Source: Paludibacter sp.
GTDB lineage: Bacteria; Bacteroidota; Bacteroidia; Bacteroidales; Paludibacteraceae
Assembly (NCBI GenBank): GCA_020049515.1
Contig: JAIFKQ010000018.1
Location: 9,115 to 55,825 of the forward strand
DNA length: 46,711 nt
Direction: 5' to 3'
The position numbers and the translations under genes are program-made. The notes under the pieces are model-generated. The model was not told the origin of the DNA. It saw nothing but the letters and a program-made list of their open reading frames with translations, and searched no databases. Shown here in pieces: positions 1 through 10,486 of this stretch (the stretch's first letter is position 1; each line of letters starts with the position of its first letter).

Positions 1-331
1 ACTACAATTGTTTCATTATAAAACATTTATGTTTTATACTTAGTGGTCTCTATTTTGTTTAAATTCAAACTTAGTGTACCTACGTGTACTCTTTGGTCTC
101 CCGATTCTCGGGATGTTCCATTAGTGTTAAGCCTCTTTTTTTTAATTGCGTAGCAATTTAATCAATATAAACTCTATTAAAAATAAAATGAGCTCTTTCC
201 AATAGGTTCGATTTTTATTATTGAAACGAAAGTATCATAAAGACACAAAACCTATAAAAAAACTCTTCTAAAGTAAACTCTTTGAATCATTCCGTTCATT
301 TTTTTTTGTGAGCTTACTTAATTATTGGTAT

Positions 332-339
332 TATATTTG
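332..339 (+). promoter_or_regulatory. Bacteroidota-type -7 element TATATTTG upstream of the alpha-2-macroglobulin gene (TTG at 306-308, 23-nt spacer)
   Basis: Matches TAnnTTTG with an upstream TTG at plausible spacing, ~37 nt before the ATG at 377. Confidence 0.55.
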
Positions 340-376
340 TATGTTTGTAAAATAAATTCTACAATGTATCAGTTCA

Positions 377-3300
377 ATGAAAAAGACTATAATATTTTTT
401 ATTATCGCAACAGTATTTTTAACGATTATTCTGCTAGCGCAAAACTCTAAATTGCCAATTACCAAACGTTGGGAAATAGTTGCAGAACTTACCGAAAAAC
501 AATTGCCCGAATCGGCATTGAAAGAAGTGGAAGCAATTCTGGCACAGGCTCAAAAAGAGAACAATTCGGTGGAAGTGATAAAGGCATTGCTGTATAAAAT
601 GCGTTTTACTTTAGAAATAAATCCCGATGAAGCGCCTGCTTTGATTCAAGATTTTGAAACATTCACAGAAAAAAGCATCGCCCCCGACGAACAAGCTTTA
701 TTGCATTCTATGACCGCAGAATTATATACCCAATACTATCAAAGTCAGTCTTACATGATCAATCAGCGCACGGATGTAAAAGGCATTGTTCCTGAAGATA
801 TAAAAGAATGGACAAAAAATATTTACTTCGATAAAATTACAGGCCACTTAGCAGCATCGTTGGCAAAACGGGATGAATTACAAAAAACTGACGCTTTGAA
901 ATATGCTTCTTTGCTGGAAAAAGGGGAAGACAGCCGCACTTTGCAACCCACATTTTTTGATTTTTTGGCGTATCGCAGTATTGTTATTTTACAACAAATA
1001 GGGCAAACCACTTCCATCAAAAACCCGCTCGCAGATGTACGTATGTTTTCTGATATTGAACAATTTAGCATTTTGACCCAAGATACAATTTATGCTGGCT
1101 CCATTGAAAATAAAATTATTGAAACTTATCAACAGCTATTGGTTTTTCGGTCAAAAACTGGCAACGTTCCGGCATTACTCTTTGCCGATTTGCAACGCTT
1201 GAATTATGTGAAAGACCATACTGAAATTGGCAATTCCGACTCAATCTATTTGGTCACTTTAAACCGCTTGGAAAAACAATATTCAAACAACGAAGCAGTG
1301 GTGGAAGTGTTGGCCGAAAAAGCAAATTATTATCTAAACCATTCCGAAATAGAGTTTAACAAAAAAATTGCTTACGAAATATGTACTGATGGCTTGGATC
1401 GTTTTCCATCTTACAAACGCATCGAATTACTTAAAAACATTCAGGGAACAATAACGCAAAAAAACATTTCTATTAGCTATAATCAAGTTGCAAAACCCTC
1501 CTCTAACTTACAAATCAAACTCAACAGTAGCAATTCAGAGAACTTACAACTAAGTGTTTATTTGGTAAATGCAACTGCCAAAGAGTATTTTAGGTTCAAA
1601 CAAAACCAACGAAATGTGAAAGAACTATATCCAAAAAAGAGCTTGATTGAAACATGCCAAATAGAAATAACTGCTGACAATAATTTTGGAAACGTAGAAA
1701 CCGAAATTGTAATTAATACTGGCAGATATGGTATTTACGAGTTCTGTTTGGAAACAATAGGAAACGAAAAAGCAGAAGAGCGCGCAATTGGCACATTTAC
1801 AGTTACCGATTTGTCCATCATTAACAGGACGAACAACTCGAAATTATCAAGCATTTATGTGCTCGACCGTCATAGTGGAAGGCCGCAATCGGGAGTGAAA
1901 GTTTCTATGTTTACTAGCAAATGGACTGGTAGTGGATATGAGATTGAACCGACTATAAAGCTCACTTCCAATAAAAATGGTTTGTGTCAATTTCCAATTA
2001 TAACTCATTATTCCAATAATATTTTCTTTTTTGAAAAAGACAATGACAAGTTTTTTTCTACCAATTCCAATTCGTTTTTTAATGAGCAAAACAATTACGA
2101 AAACAAAGATGTGAACATTGGCATTTTTACCGACCGCTCACTTTATCGACCAGGACAGACATTGTTTTTCAAAGGAATAGTATATTCTGCTAATAAATCA
2201 AAGCAAGAAACTGTAGCCAGAGCAGAATATGAAATAACTTTGTTTGATGCCAACAATGAGAAAGTGAGTAGCAAAAGTTTAAAAACCAATGACTTTGGGT
2301 CATTTGCAGGTGAGTTTATATTGCCCGAAAGTGGGTTGAATGGTGCTTATCGTATTCAAGCCGGTCAGTTTTCTCAAACTATTTGGGTAGAAGAATATAA
2401 GCGTCCAACTTTTGAAGTGAAAATTGACAAACCAAAAGCAGAGGTCCGTTTTGGCGAAAAGGTAACCCTCACTGGCAATGTGAAGGCTTATGTAGGCTAC
2501 AACATTAGCAATGCAAAAGTGAAATACCGGGTGATTCGCCGCACACATCTTTATTGCTGGTGGTGGAGCGAGCCCGATAAGGAAATTATCAATGGTACAA
2601 CCATGTCCAAAGCCGATGGAACTTTTGAAGTTACTTTTATTCCCGAAAAAACGAAGAATGAAATTAGCACATTTCGCAATGATCAGTTTTATTCCTACAC
2701 CGTTTATGCCGACGTAACCGACACCAAAGGGGAAACGCAGCAAGGGGAGCAAACGCTTTCTGTGGGTGATAAATCACTGTTTATTATGGCAGAAATTTCT
2801 GAAAAAATAGATAAAAAGGAAACGTTAAACATAGAGCTTAGCACCGAAACGTTGAATGGAGAAAAGTTAAATTCAACAGTAAAATACAGTCTTTATCGAT
2901 TGGAAGCATCTACTATTTTTGTCGAAAAACTTGATTCAAAAACAATGCTGAAAGAAGCAGAAAAAGTAATTTCTGGAAGCTTTGACACCAAAAACAAAAA
3001 ACTGAATTTGAATGTAAACAAATTGGTCTCAGGCAGCTACAAAATAGTATTTACCACGGCCGATGCAAACGGAGCAGAAGTAAAACTTGAACGAACATTT
3101 GTGTTGTACAGCAATGATGATAAACGTCCGCCAGTGAAAAGTTATGTGTGGTTTTTGACACCCAAAACTGAATGCGCGGTAGGAGAAAATGCGCAAATTA
3201 TTTTTGGTACTTCTACCAAAAACTCCTCGGTTTTATACGAACTAATGCTAGGCAATTTGGTACTGGAAAGTCGCTGGATTTCATTTTCCGATGAAATAAA

Positions 3301-6295
3301 ATCGTTCCAAATCCCTTTCAAAGATAGTTACGGTGCTGGAGTAACGGCAATGTTCACTTTTATGAAAGACGAACAATTGTTTACAGAGTCGGTGCAAATA
3401 ATGCGAAAAGTTGTAGAAAAGAAACTGTTGCCAACCCTTAGCGTGTTTCGTGACAAGCTTAAACCAGGTGGAAAGGCGGAATGGACGGTTACAATTCCAG
3501 AAAGTGCCAACGGTAAAAACACTGCTGAACTGCTGGTTGCCATGTACGATGCATCGCTAGATGCCTTACGACCACATAGTTGGAACTTCAATCCTACCTT
3601 TCGCGAGGCTGTTTTATATTCCCCTCAATGGGCTGCAAGTGGGGTGATTACTGGTGGTGATTATGTTTCGATAGTGGATACTTTCTATAACATTAAAGAA
3701 TTTCAATTGGACCAACTCAATTGGTTTGGATTGAGCTTGGTACATCGGTATTATGGAGGAGGACGTGGCCACATGCGTTTAAGTAGTGCTGCTACAATGT
3801 CAAAAAATAGTGTTGTATCGGATGTAATAGAGTTAAAATCTCAAACGGAGTTAACTATATCTGCCAATTCAACTACAACATCGGATGTGAAGAAAAATGA
3901 CATGGAAGAAATTAAGAATGCTAACATAGAAAAGCCTATACAAATCCGTACCAACTTCAACGAAACTGCATTTTTCTATCCTCAATTGCGAACCGATAAA
4001 CAGGGCAATATTAATTTATCCTTCACCGCCCCCGAAAGTTTGACACGCTGGAATGTGAAGATGCTGGCACATACCAAAGATTTATTTTTCGGACAAAATG
4101 AAGCACAAGTAGTGACACAAAAAGACCTGATGGTACAAATAAATTTGCCACGCTTTGTGCGTAGGTCGGACAAATTGGTATTGATTGCCAATATTATAAA
4201 CACTTCAAACAATGTGAAAACGGCCAATGTGAAATTAGAATTAATTGATCCTGAAACTGGAATGTCAATAAAAATTAAAGACAGTGGGGTTCAGACGATA
4301 ACATTGCCTGCTAATAAAACAAAAGCGATAAAATGGGATTTAGCCGATTTTTCCAACTACGAACTGGTAATTTGTAAAGTGGTTGCTAAATCAGCTACTT
4401 TCAGCGATGGCGAGCAAAAATACCTGCCGGTACTGCCCGATAAAATTTTAGTAACCGAGAGTCTGCCGTTGATTATTCGTGGCAATGAAACACGCACTTT
4501 TAACTTTGAAAGTTTATATAATAACGTTTCGACAGTTGATTCTAAAAGTCTGACGATTGAATTTTCATCTAATCCAACCTGGTATGCCGTGCAAGCATTG
4601 CCAACAATTGCTATTCCGGAAAGCGACAATGCAATTGATTATTTTACAGCTTACTATGTAAATAGTTTGGCAACATATATTGCCAATTCCAATCCAAAAA
4701 TTGCTGCCACCTTCGACCGTTGGAAAAAAGCGGGTGGCAGTAGAGAGGCCTTAATATCCAACCTTGAAAGAAACAAGGAACTGAAAAATATGCTACTAGA
4801 AGAAACGCCTTGGGTGATGGCTGCCAAAGATGAAACGGAACAAAAAAAGCAGATTGCGCTGCTGTTCGACCTAAACATGCAAAAAAATCAAGCACAACAA
4901 TACTTGGATAAATTGATAAGTTTGCAAAAGCCTTCGGGTGGTTTTTCGTGGTTCAAAGACATGCCCGAAAGTCGGTATATAACTCAGGAAATCATGTTGA
5001 ATTTAGCCAGACTAAATAAGATAACAGGAACTGTTAACTACCAACCCGTTAACTATCTTGAATCAGCCATAAGCTCAGCTTTAAATTATTTGGATTTGGA
5101 GATTGCACGTGATTTTCAAGAACTGAAAAAGCACAATAAAAACTACGAAAAGGAGATGTGTGTAGGCAGTATTCAATTATTCTATCTTCATCTGCGCTCC
5201 GAGTATCCAACTATTCCTGTGCATGTTTCTGCCCAGGAGGCGCTGAGGTTTTATACAGCTCAATCTGAAAAATACTGGACCAGTTTTTCCCTTTATGGCA
5301 AAGCAATGATGGCTGTGGTAGCTAATAGAAATGGAAAAATCCAATTGGCAAATAATGTGTTGAAATCGTTAAAAGAAAATGCCATGAAAACAGATGAGTT
5401 TGGAATGTATTGGGCTAAAAACACATCAGGTTATTTCTGGAACGAACGACCAATTGCTGTTCAATCAGCAATTATTGAGGCCTTTACGGAAATTTCCAGT
5501 ACCCAGTCTGACATTGAAGAAATGAAAATTTGGTTGCTCAAACAAAAGCAAACCCAGCGCTGGGATTCTCCATTATCAACCGTTAATGCCATTTATTCAC
5601 TGCTGCATTTTGGCACCGATTGGCTTGCAAATACAAGCACAGCCAAAATTACGGTGGGTAATATACTTTTGCAACCACAAAGCGTGGAAGCTGGAACTGG
5701 CTATTTCAAACAGACCATTCCTAAGGCAGATATTGAACCAGAAATGGCGAAAGTAACTGTTTCGACAACTATTGACGGCATTACTCGGAGTGAGGCCGTC
5801 AATAAGAGCTCAATTGGCTGGGGAGCAATGTATTGGCAATACACCCAGGACTTGGACAAGATTTCGGCACAAAGCAGTCCGTTGAAAATATCCAAAAAGT
5901 TATTCGTAGAAAAGATACAAGCATCTGGCAAAACCATGATACCAATTGAACAAACAAAAATTAAAAAAGGCGACAAAGTAATCACTAGATTGGTGATAAC
6001 TACCGATAGAAACATGGAATTTGTGGCACTCAAAGATTTAAGAGCAGCTTGTTTCGAACCCGTCGACCAGCTTTCGGGTACCTTATGGAAAGAAAATATA
6101 TGTTACTACAAAACCATCAAAGATGCTTCTACGCAATTCTACTTTTCGTATTTACCAAAAGGAACTTATGTATTTGAATATGACCTATGGGCAAACAATA
6201 GCGGTGAGTTTACCAGCGGGATAGCTTCATTGCAATGCCAATATGCACCTGAATTTACGAGCCATACTGGAGGCGAAAGAATAAAAATTTGGTAA
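377..6295 (+). CDS. Alpha-2-macroglobulin family protein (large, secreted; MG2-like and terpenoid-cyclase-like regions)
   Basis: 1972-aa ORF with signal-like N-terminus. Contains 'IFTDRSLYRPGQTLFFKGI' (MG2-type), 'FFYPQLRTDKQGNINLSFTAPESLTRWNVKMLAHT' and 'GGFSWFKDMPESRYITQEIMLNLARL', typical of bacterial A2M proteins. Confidence 0.9.
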   Translation: MKKTIIFFIIATVFLTIILLAQNSKLPITKRWEIVAELTEKQLPESALKEVEAILAQAQKENNSVEVIKALLYKMRFTLEINPDEAPALIQDFETFTEKSIAPDEQALLHSMTAELYTQYYQSQSYMINQRTDVKGIVPEDIKEWTKNIYFDKITGHLAASLAKRDELQKTDALKYASLLEKGEDSRTLQPTFFDFLAYRSIVILQQIGQTTSIKNPLADVRMFSDIEQFSILTQDTIYAGSIENKIIETYQQLLVFRSKTGNVPALLFADLQRLNYVKDHTEIGNSDSIYLVTLNRLEKQYSNNEAVVEVLAEKANYYLNHSEIEFNKKIAYEICTDGLDRFPSYKRIELLKNIQGTITQKNISISYNQVAKPSSNLQIKLNSSNSENLQLSVYLVNATAKEYFRFKQNQRNVKELYPKKSLIETCQIEITADNNFGNVETEIVINTGRYGIYEFCLETIGNEKAEERAIGTFTVTDLSIINRTNNSKLSSIYVLDRHSGRPQSGVKVSMFTSKWTGSGYEIEPTIKLTSNKNGLCQFPIITHYSNNIFFFEKDNDKFFSTNSNSFFNEQNNYENKDVNIGIFTDRSLYRPGQTLFFKGIVYSANKSKQETVARAEYEITLFDANNEKVSSKSLKTNDFGSFAGEFILPESGLNGAYRIQAGQFSQTIWVEEYKRPTFEVKIDKPKAEVRFGEKVTLTGNVKAYVGYNISNAKVKYRVIRRTHLYCWWWSEPDKEIINGTTMSKADGTFEVTFIPEKTKNEISTFRNDQFYSYTVYADVTDTKGETQQGEQTLSVGDKSLFIMAEISEKIDKKETLNIELSTETLNGEKLNSTVKYSLYRLEASTIFVEKLDSKTMLKEAEKVISGSFDTKNKKLNLNVNKLVSGSYKIVFTTADANGAEVKLERTFVLYSNDDKRPPVKSYVWFLTPKTECAVGENAQIIFGTSTKNSSVLYELMLGNLVLESRWISFSDEIKSFQIPFKDSYGAGVTAMFTFMKDEQLFTESVQIMRKVVEKKLLPTLSVFRDKLKPGGKAEWTVTIPESANGKNTAELLVAMYDASLDALRPHSWNFNPTFREAVLYSPQWAASGVITGGDYVSIVDTFYNIKEFQLDQLNWFGLSLVHRYYGGGRGHMRLSSAATMSKNSVVSDVIELKSQTELTISANSTTTSDVKKNDMEEIKNANIEKPIQIRTNFNETAFFYPQLRTDKQGNINLSFTAPESLTRWNVKMLAHTKDLFFGQNEAQVVTQKDLMVQINLPRFVRRSDKLVLIANIINTSNNVKTANVKLELIDPETGMSIKIKDSGVQTITLPANKTKAIKWDLADFSNYELVICKVVAKSATFSDGEQKYLPVLPDKILVTESLPLIIRGNETRTFNFESLYNNVSTVDSKSLTIEFSSNPTWYAVQALPTIAIPESDNAIDYFTAYYVNSLATYIANSNPKIAATFDRWKKAGGSREALISNLERNKELKNMLLEETPWVMAAKDETEQKKQIALLFDLNMQKNQAQQYLDKLISLQKPSGGFSWFKDMPESRYITQEIMLNLARLNKITGTVNYQPVNYLESAISSALNYLDLEIARDFQELKKHNKNYEKEMCVGSIQLFYLHLRSEYPTIPVHVSAQEALRFYTAQSEKYWTSFSLYGKAMMAVVANRNGKIQLANNVLKSLKENAMKTDEFGMYWAKNTSGYFWNERPIAVQSAIIEAFTEISSTQSDIEEMKIWLLKQKQTQRWDSPLSTVNAIYSLLHFGTDWLANTSTAKITVGNILLQPQSVEAGTGYFKQTIPKADIEPEMAKVTVSTTIDGITRSEAVNKSSIGWGAMYWQYTQDLDKISAQSSPLKISKKLFVEKIQASGKTMIPIEQTKIKKGDKVITRLVITTDRNMEFVALKDLRAACFEPVDQLSGTLWKENICYYKTIKDASTQFYFSYLPKGTYVFEYDLWANNSGEFTSGIASLQCQYAPEFTSHTGGERIKIW

Positions 6296-6350
6296 AGATG
6301 TAGGACATGCGTCTATTTTAACAAGGCACAGCATGTATCCGTTTGTAACA

Positions 6351-6380
6351 AAAACAGCCACTACTAAGTGGCTGTTTTTT
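6351..6380 (+). terminator. Rho-independent terminator after the A2M gene
   Basis: AAAACAGCCACT-acta-AGTGGCTGTTTT followed by a T run. Confidence 0.85.
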
Positions 6381-6450
6381 TATTACATGTAGAAACAATT
6401 CACGACCCAAACCGTGCATCTAATACAAAAAAATGTCAAGCCGCGCATCT

Positions 6451-7254
6451 CTACGCTTCATTATAAATACTTTGCGTTACCAAACCAGCAATTGTCAACC
6501 CAAAAATGGCAGGAATATGCGAGGTAGTACCGTTCACTTGCGCTTTGAGGCTACACCATTCGTGATTCACCAATTCGGGATTACCCGGACCATTTAATAT
6601 TTTGGGGCACAAACATTTATCGGTGCCACAGGATGCATTTTCGCCGGCATTTTCGAGCAATTCATCACTGTACACGCACATAAACTTTTTACTTACCACT
6701 GTTTTGCTCTGACGAATACGCTTGCGCAATGCTGCTCCCAGCGGGCAGCCATCCACATTCCAAAATTCAGAAACTTTTATGCGGGTTGGATCCATTTTGA
6801 GAGCGGCTCCCATGGACGAAAACAACACAGCTTTGGTTTGCGTGGCTTTATGGATTAAATGAATTTTGTTGGAGAAACTATCAATGGCGTCAACAATAAA
6901 ATCGTAATCATCAAGTCCAAAACTATCGTGAGTTTCCTGGCTATAAATCATTTGCAGCGCATTGATGTTCGCCTTCGGATTTATTTCCAGTAAACGCTCT
7001 TTCAGCACTTCTGTTTTTACCATGCCCACCGTTTTGGTTGTGGCTAGTAGTTGTCTGTTTATGTTGGTAACGCACACCCTATCGGAGTCCACAATAGTTA
7101 AATGCTGAATTCCAGACCGTATCAAACTCTCTGCACACCAACTTCCTACCCCACCAATGCCAAATATAATAACACGCTTTTCGCGTACTTTGTCCATTTT
7201 ACTTTTTCCAATCAACAATTCTGTGCGTTGGAAAATACCCTTTTCAATACCCAT
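6451..7254 (-). CDS. tcdA: ThiF/MoeB-family E1-like protein, tRNA threonylcarbamoyladenosine dehydratase (TcdA/CsdL)
   Basis: 'RVIIFGIGGVGSWCAESLIRSGIQHLTIVDSDRVCVTNINRQ' nucleotide-binding motif; 267 aa, consistent with TcdA. Confidence 0.88.
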   Translation of the reverse strand: MGIEKGIFQRTELLIGKSKMDKVREKRVIIFGIGGVGSWCAESLIRSGIQHLTIVDSDRVCVTNINRQLLATTKTVGMVKTEVLKERLLEINPKANINALQMIYSQETHDSFGLDDYDFIVDAIDSFSNKIHLIHKATQTKAVLFSSMGAALKMDPTRIKVSEFWNVDGCPLGAALRKRIRQSKTVVSKKFMCVYSDELLENAGENASCGTDKCLCPKILNGPGNPELVNHEWCSLKAQVNGTTSHIPAIFGLTIAGLVTQSIYNEA

Positions 7255-7350
7255 TTCTATTATTTACAATTCAAAAAAATTATTATTAGAAGACATAAAA
7301 ATTGGTCGATTTCAGCTTCTCCAATTGTTATTTTCATATCTAAACCGCCG

Positions 7351-7358
7351 CAAAGATA
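7351..7358 (-). promoter_or_regulatory. Candidate -7 element TATCTTTG (minus strand) for tcdA
   Basis: caaagata on the plus strand, ~95 nt upstream of the minus-strand start. Confidence 0.4.
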
Positions 7359-7429
7359 CTACCATTCTTACTGAAATAAAACTTTATTGTCTCATTGCAT
7401 TTAAAATTGTGAATGCTAACAATTATACG

Positions 7430-7437
7430 TATTTTTG
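7430..7437 (+). promoter_or_regulatory. -7 element TATTTTTG with TTG at 7407-7409 (20-nt spacer) upstream of the DUF554 gene
   Basis: TTG-N20-TAnnTTTG about 40 nt upstream of ATG 7480. Confidence 0.55.
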
Positions 7438-7479
7438 TGCCTACAAAAAAAAACTAGAATAAACATCTAAAAACTCAAT

Positions 7480-8154
7480 ATGATAGGAACTATCGTAAAT
7501 GCTGGAGCAATAATAATTGGTGGAACCATTGGCTTGATACTTAACAAAGCAATACCCGAACGCATAAAAACAATTTATTTTCACGCCATTGGGCTATTTA
7601 CTCTAGCCATTGGAATTAGTTTGGTTTACAACATGCAGCACATACTGATAGTGGTTAGCAGCCTAGCTTTGGGATCACTAATAGGTGAATGGTTAAATCT
7701 GGAGGTTGGAATCGAAAAATTAAGCAAGCTTTTAAAAATAAAATTTCAAATTGGCAGCGACAAATTCTCGGAAGGTTTAATTTCTGCTTTTTTACTTTAC
7801 TGTATTGGTTCAATGACAATTATTGGTGCCATACAAGAGGGCACGGGCGGTTCATCCGATTTGCTATTCACCAAATCGTTAATGGATGGATTCTCATCTA
7901 TTATCCTCGCCTCCGCCTTTGGAATCGGTGTTTTGGTATCTGCCATTCCCCTACTCATTTTTCAGGGCTCAATTACTTTATTAGCCATGTATGCAACTTC
8001 TTTTTTTACGCCCGAAACAATACAAGGACTAAACAGCGTTGGAGGTATTCTATTAATAGGACTTGGCATTAATATACTTGAAATAAAAAAAATACGCATT
8101 ATGAATATGCTGCCATCTTTAATTGTGGTAGCTATTATATTGTGGCTTATCTAA
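7480..8154 (+). CDS. DUF554 domain-containing integral membrane protein
   Basis: 'MIGTIVNAGAIIIGGTIGLILNKAIPERIK...GSLIGEWLNLE...YCIGSMTIIGAIQEG' is characteristic of the DUF554/YdfK family. Confidence 0.9.
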   Translation: MIGTIVNAGAIIIGGTIGLILNKAIPERIKTIYFHAIGLFTLAIGISLVYNMQHILIVVSSLALGSLIGEWLNLEVGIEKLSKLLKIKFQIGSDKFSEGLISAFLLYCIGSMTIIGAIQEGTGGSSDLLFTKSLMDGFSSIILASAFGIGVLVSAIPLLIFQGSITLLAMYATSFFTPETIQGLNSVGGILLIGLGINILEIKKIRIMNMLPSLIVVAIILWLI

Positions 8155-8224
8155 CTAAAAAAATGAACTACTTAACAGTATTTTTGTTTGAAGAATTATA
8201 AACATCTTAAAGAAAAACGATTGT

Positions 8225-9877
8225 ATGAATAAACTTAAAAATGCTTTGCTTTTAACTCTTGTTGGTCTTATTTTACTATATGTAAATATGCCTGTAATCA
8301 ATTATGGATTTGTTGGATTTCCTATGCTGTTGGGGGTTCTAGTTCTTCTGTGGATAGTACTGGAAAACCTGTCGAGCATCAATCAACTTGGCAATCAACT
8401 TGGTAATCAGCAAAATATCCAGCATTTACCAAAACTTAAATCAGCCAAAATACCCATAATTTTGCTATCCATACTTTTCGTTTATGCCACCATTTTACCG
8501 TCCATTAGCGGATGGGCATTATTCAGAAACAATGATTATCGCAATTTGATTGGAAAAGTAGAAATAGGAAAAGATTTGTCTAAACACATTGCACCCATCT
8601 CTTTAGACAAAATTCGTGTAGTAGATCAATCATTAGCCGAAATACTTGGAGATAAAGTACTTGGTTCACAGCCAGCGCTAGGTAGTCAAATAAGATTGGG
8701 AACATTTAATATTCAAAAAGTAAATAACGACCTTTATTGGGTTGCTCCACTTTTGCATTCAGGATTTTTTAAATGGCAAAAAAACATACAGGGTACCAAT
8801 GGTTATGTAATGGTAAATGCTTGTAATGAGCGCGATGTAAAACTAGTACAAGAAGTAAATGGCAAGAAAGTGTTTATCAAATATCAATCCGAGGCTTACT
8901 TCTTTGACAATTTGGAACGTTATCTATATTTTAATGGATTCTGGAACGTGGGGTTAACCGATTATTCGTTCGAAATTGACGATGAAGGAATACCTTATTG
9001 GGTGGTTACAAAATATAAGAAAACCATTGGCTTTAAAGGCGATGAGGCGCAAGGTGTAGTGGTTTTGAATGCTCAAACTGGCAGTATCAAGGAATATGAC
9101 ATTGCAAATGCACCAAAATGGGTGGATAGAATTCAACCCGCCAATTTTATTGAGAACCAATTGAACGACTGGGGACAATATGTAAAAGGTTATTGGAATT
9201 TTTCTAATGAAGAAAAACTTCAGATTACGGAAAATGTTTCATTAGTATATGGAGTTGATAACGATGCATATTGGTACACTGGCCTAACCTCTGTTGGTGC
9301 CGACGAATCTACGGTAGGGTTTGTATTAGTAAATACTCGTACAAAAAAAGCAATTTGGTATAAGCAAAGTGGCGCCACTGAATTTGCAGCTCAAAACTCG
9401 GCCAAAGGAAAAGTGCAAGAAAAGGGATTCTATGCCTCACTACCTATTCCTTACAATATCAACAATATACCTACCTATGTTATGACACTTAAAGACAATG
9501 GAGGATTAGTAAAAATGTATGCCATGGTAGCCATAGAAGACTACACGATTGTGGGAGTTGGAAATAATTTACGCGAAGCATTAATGGCATATAAAAATGC
9601 TTTCAATACCACTGGAAACAAAATTAGCGTAAAAAGCAAATCTGAAAAACTAATCATTAAGTCTGTTATTTCTAGAATAAATGGCGATGTGAAAAACGGA
9701 AATACTTATTATTATTTCACCCTAAAAAATAGTACAAAAGTGTTTATTGGTTCTTCCCAAATATCAAATGACTTTCCTGTATCTACTGTTGGCGACAGTG
9801 TACTCGTATATTATGACAATGATAATCAAGAGATTATTGATGTTTCATCGTTTAAAAACAAAAATGTAGGAAAATAA
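8225..9877 (+). CDS. Membrane-anchored conserved hypothetical protein with repeated extracytoplasmic modules
   Basis: 550-aa ORF; two N-terminal hydrophobic segments followed by a large soluble region; precise family not recognised. Confidence 0.75.
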   Translation: MNKLKNALLLTLVGLILLYVNMPVINYGFVGFPMLLGVLVLLWIVLENLSSINQLGNQLGNQQNIQHLPKLKSAKIPIILLSILFVYATILPSISGWALFRNNDYRNLIGKVEIGKDLSKHIAPISLDKIRVVDQSLAEILGDKVLGSQPALGSQIRLGTFNIQKVNNDLYWVAPLLHSGFFKWQKNIQGTNGYVMVNACNERDVKLVQEVNGKKVFIKYQSEAYFFDNLERYLYFNGFWNVGLTDYSFEIDDEGIPYWVVTKYKKTIGFKGDEAQGVVVLNAQTGSIKEYDIANAPKWVDRIQPANFIENQLNDWGQYVKGYWNFSNEEKLQITENVSLVYGVDNDAYWYTGLTSVGADESTVGFVLVNTRTKKAIWYKQSGATEFAAQNSAKGKVQEKGFYASLPIPYNINNIPTYVMTLKDNGGLVKMYAMVAIEDYTIVGVGNNLREALMAYKNAFNTTGNKISVKSKSEKLIIKSVISRINGDVKNGNTYYYFTLKNSTKVFIGSSQISNDFPVSTVGDSVLVYYDNDNQEIIDVSSFKNKNVGK

Positions 9878-9907
9878 CAATTCGGAATTTTTTTTCGTAT
9901 CTTTTTA

Positions 9908-9958
9908 TAAGACCTTCTCAATTCCTTAAAAAAACAAAGGAATTGTAGAAGGTTTTAT
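9908..9958. terminator. Likely bidirectional hairpin terminator
   Basis: AAGACCTTCTCAATTCCTT / AAGGAATTGTAGAAGGTTTT imperfect inverted repeat just after the stop at 9877. Confidence 0.6.
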
Positions 9959-10478
9959 ATTTTAAGCCCTATTATAAATGTGCACTCATTTATATATATA
10001 AAAACAAACTAAAGTTATTGGTACAAAGATTACAAAATCAAATTCTTAAATTTAAAAACGAATTTCAACCCTACCATTTTAGTGATAAATTTACATTTTC
10101 AATGCAGGTTTGATTCTCAAAAAAAAACGTTGAAACTATTGATCTAAATGTGCTATAATTAGAATAAGAAAATCAACAACATTTACCACTTAGAACATAC
10201 CCTACCGATAGTATATCCTACTGACCCGATTCCTGTATAATAAAATTCTCCACAACATCAAATAATGAAAACACAACATAGAAGAATAATGAAAGATTCA
10301 CTTAGAGACACATGCCATATACTGCACATTATCAATAACTTGTAAAATAAAAACTGCATACTTTCAAAATGCTACTACCTAAAAAACAAGAAGAGAGTCA
10401 TGTCAATGCACTCACAATTAGGGTTTTCACTAATAATTTTTTAGAGTTTTGACTAATAGAGAGGTACGTGCGATGCCC

Positions 10479-10486
10479 TACCTTTG
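10479..10486 (+). promoter_or_regulatory. -7 element TACCTTTG upstream of the pentapeptide-repeat gene
   Basis: Matches TAnnTTTG; implies a ~150-nt 5' leader before ATG 10646. Confidence 0.5.

Noticed and set aside
2300-2752. Minus-strand 150-aa ORF within the A2M gene
   Set aside because: Antisense shadow ORF, no recognisable features.
7102-7462. Plus-strand ORFs (90 and 101 aa) over the tcdA 5' region
   Set aside because: Overlap the tcdA start antisense and the intergenic promoters; Asn/Phe/Ile-rich random composition.
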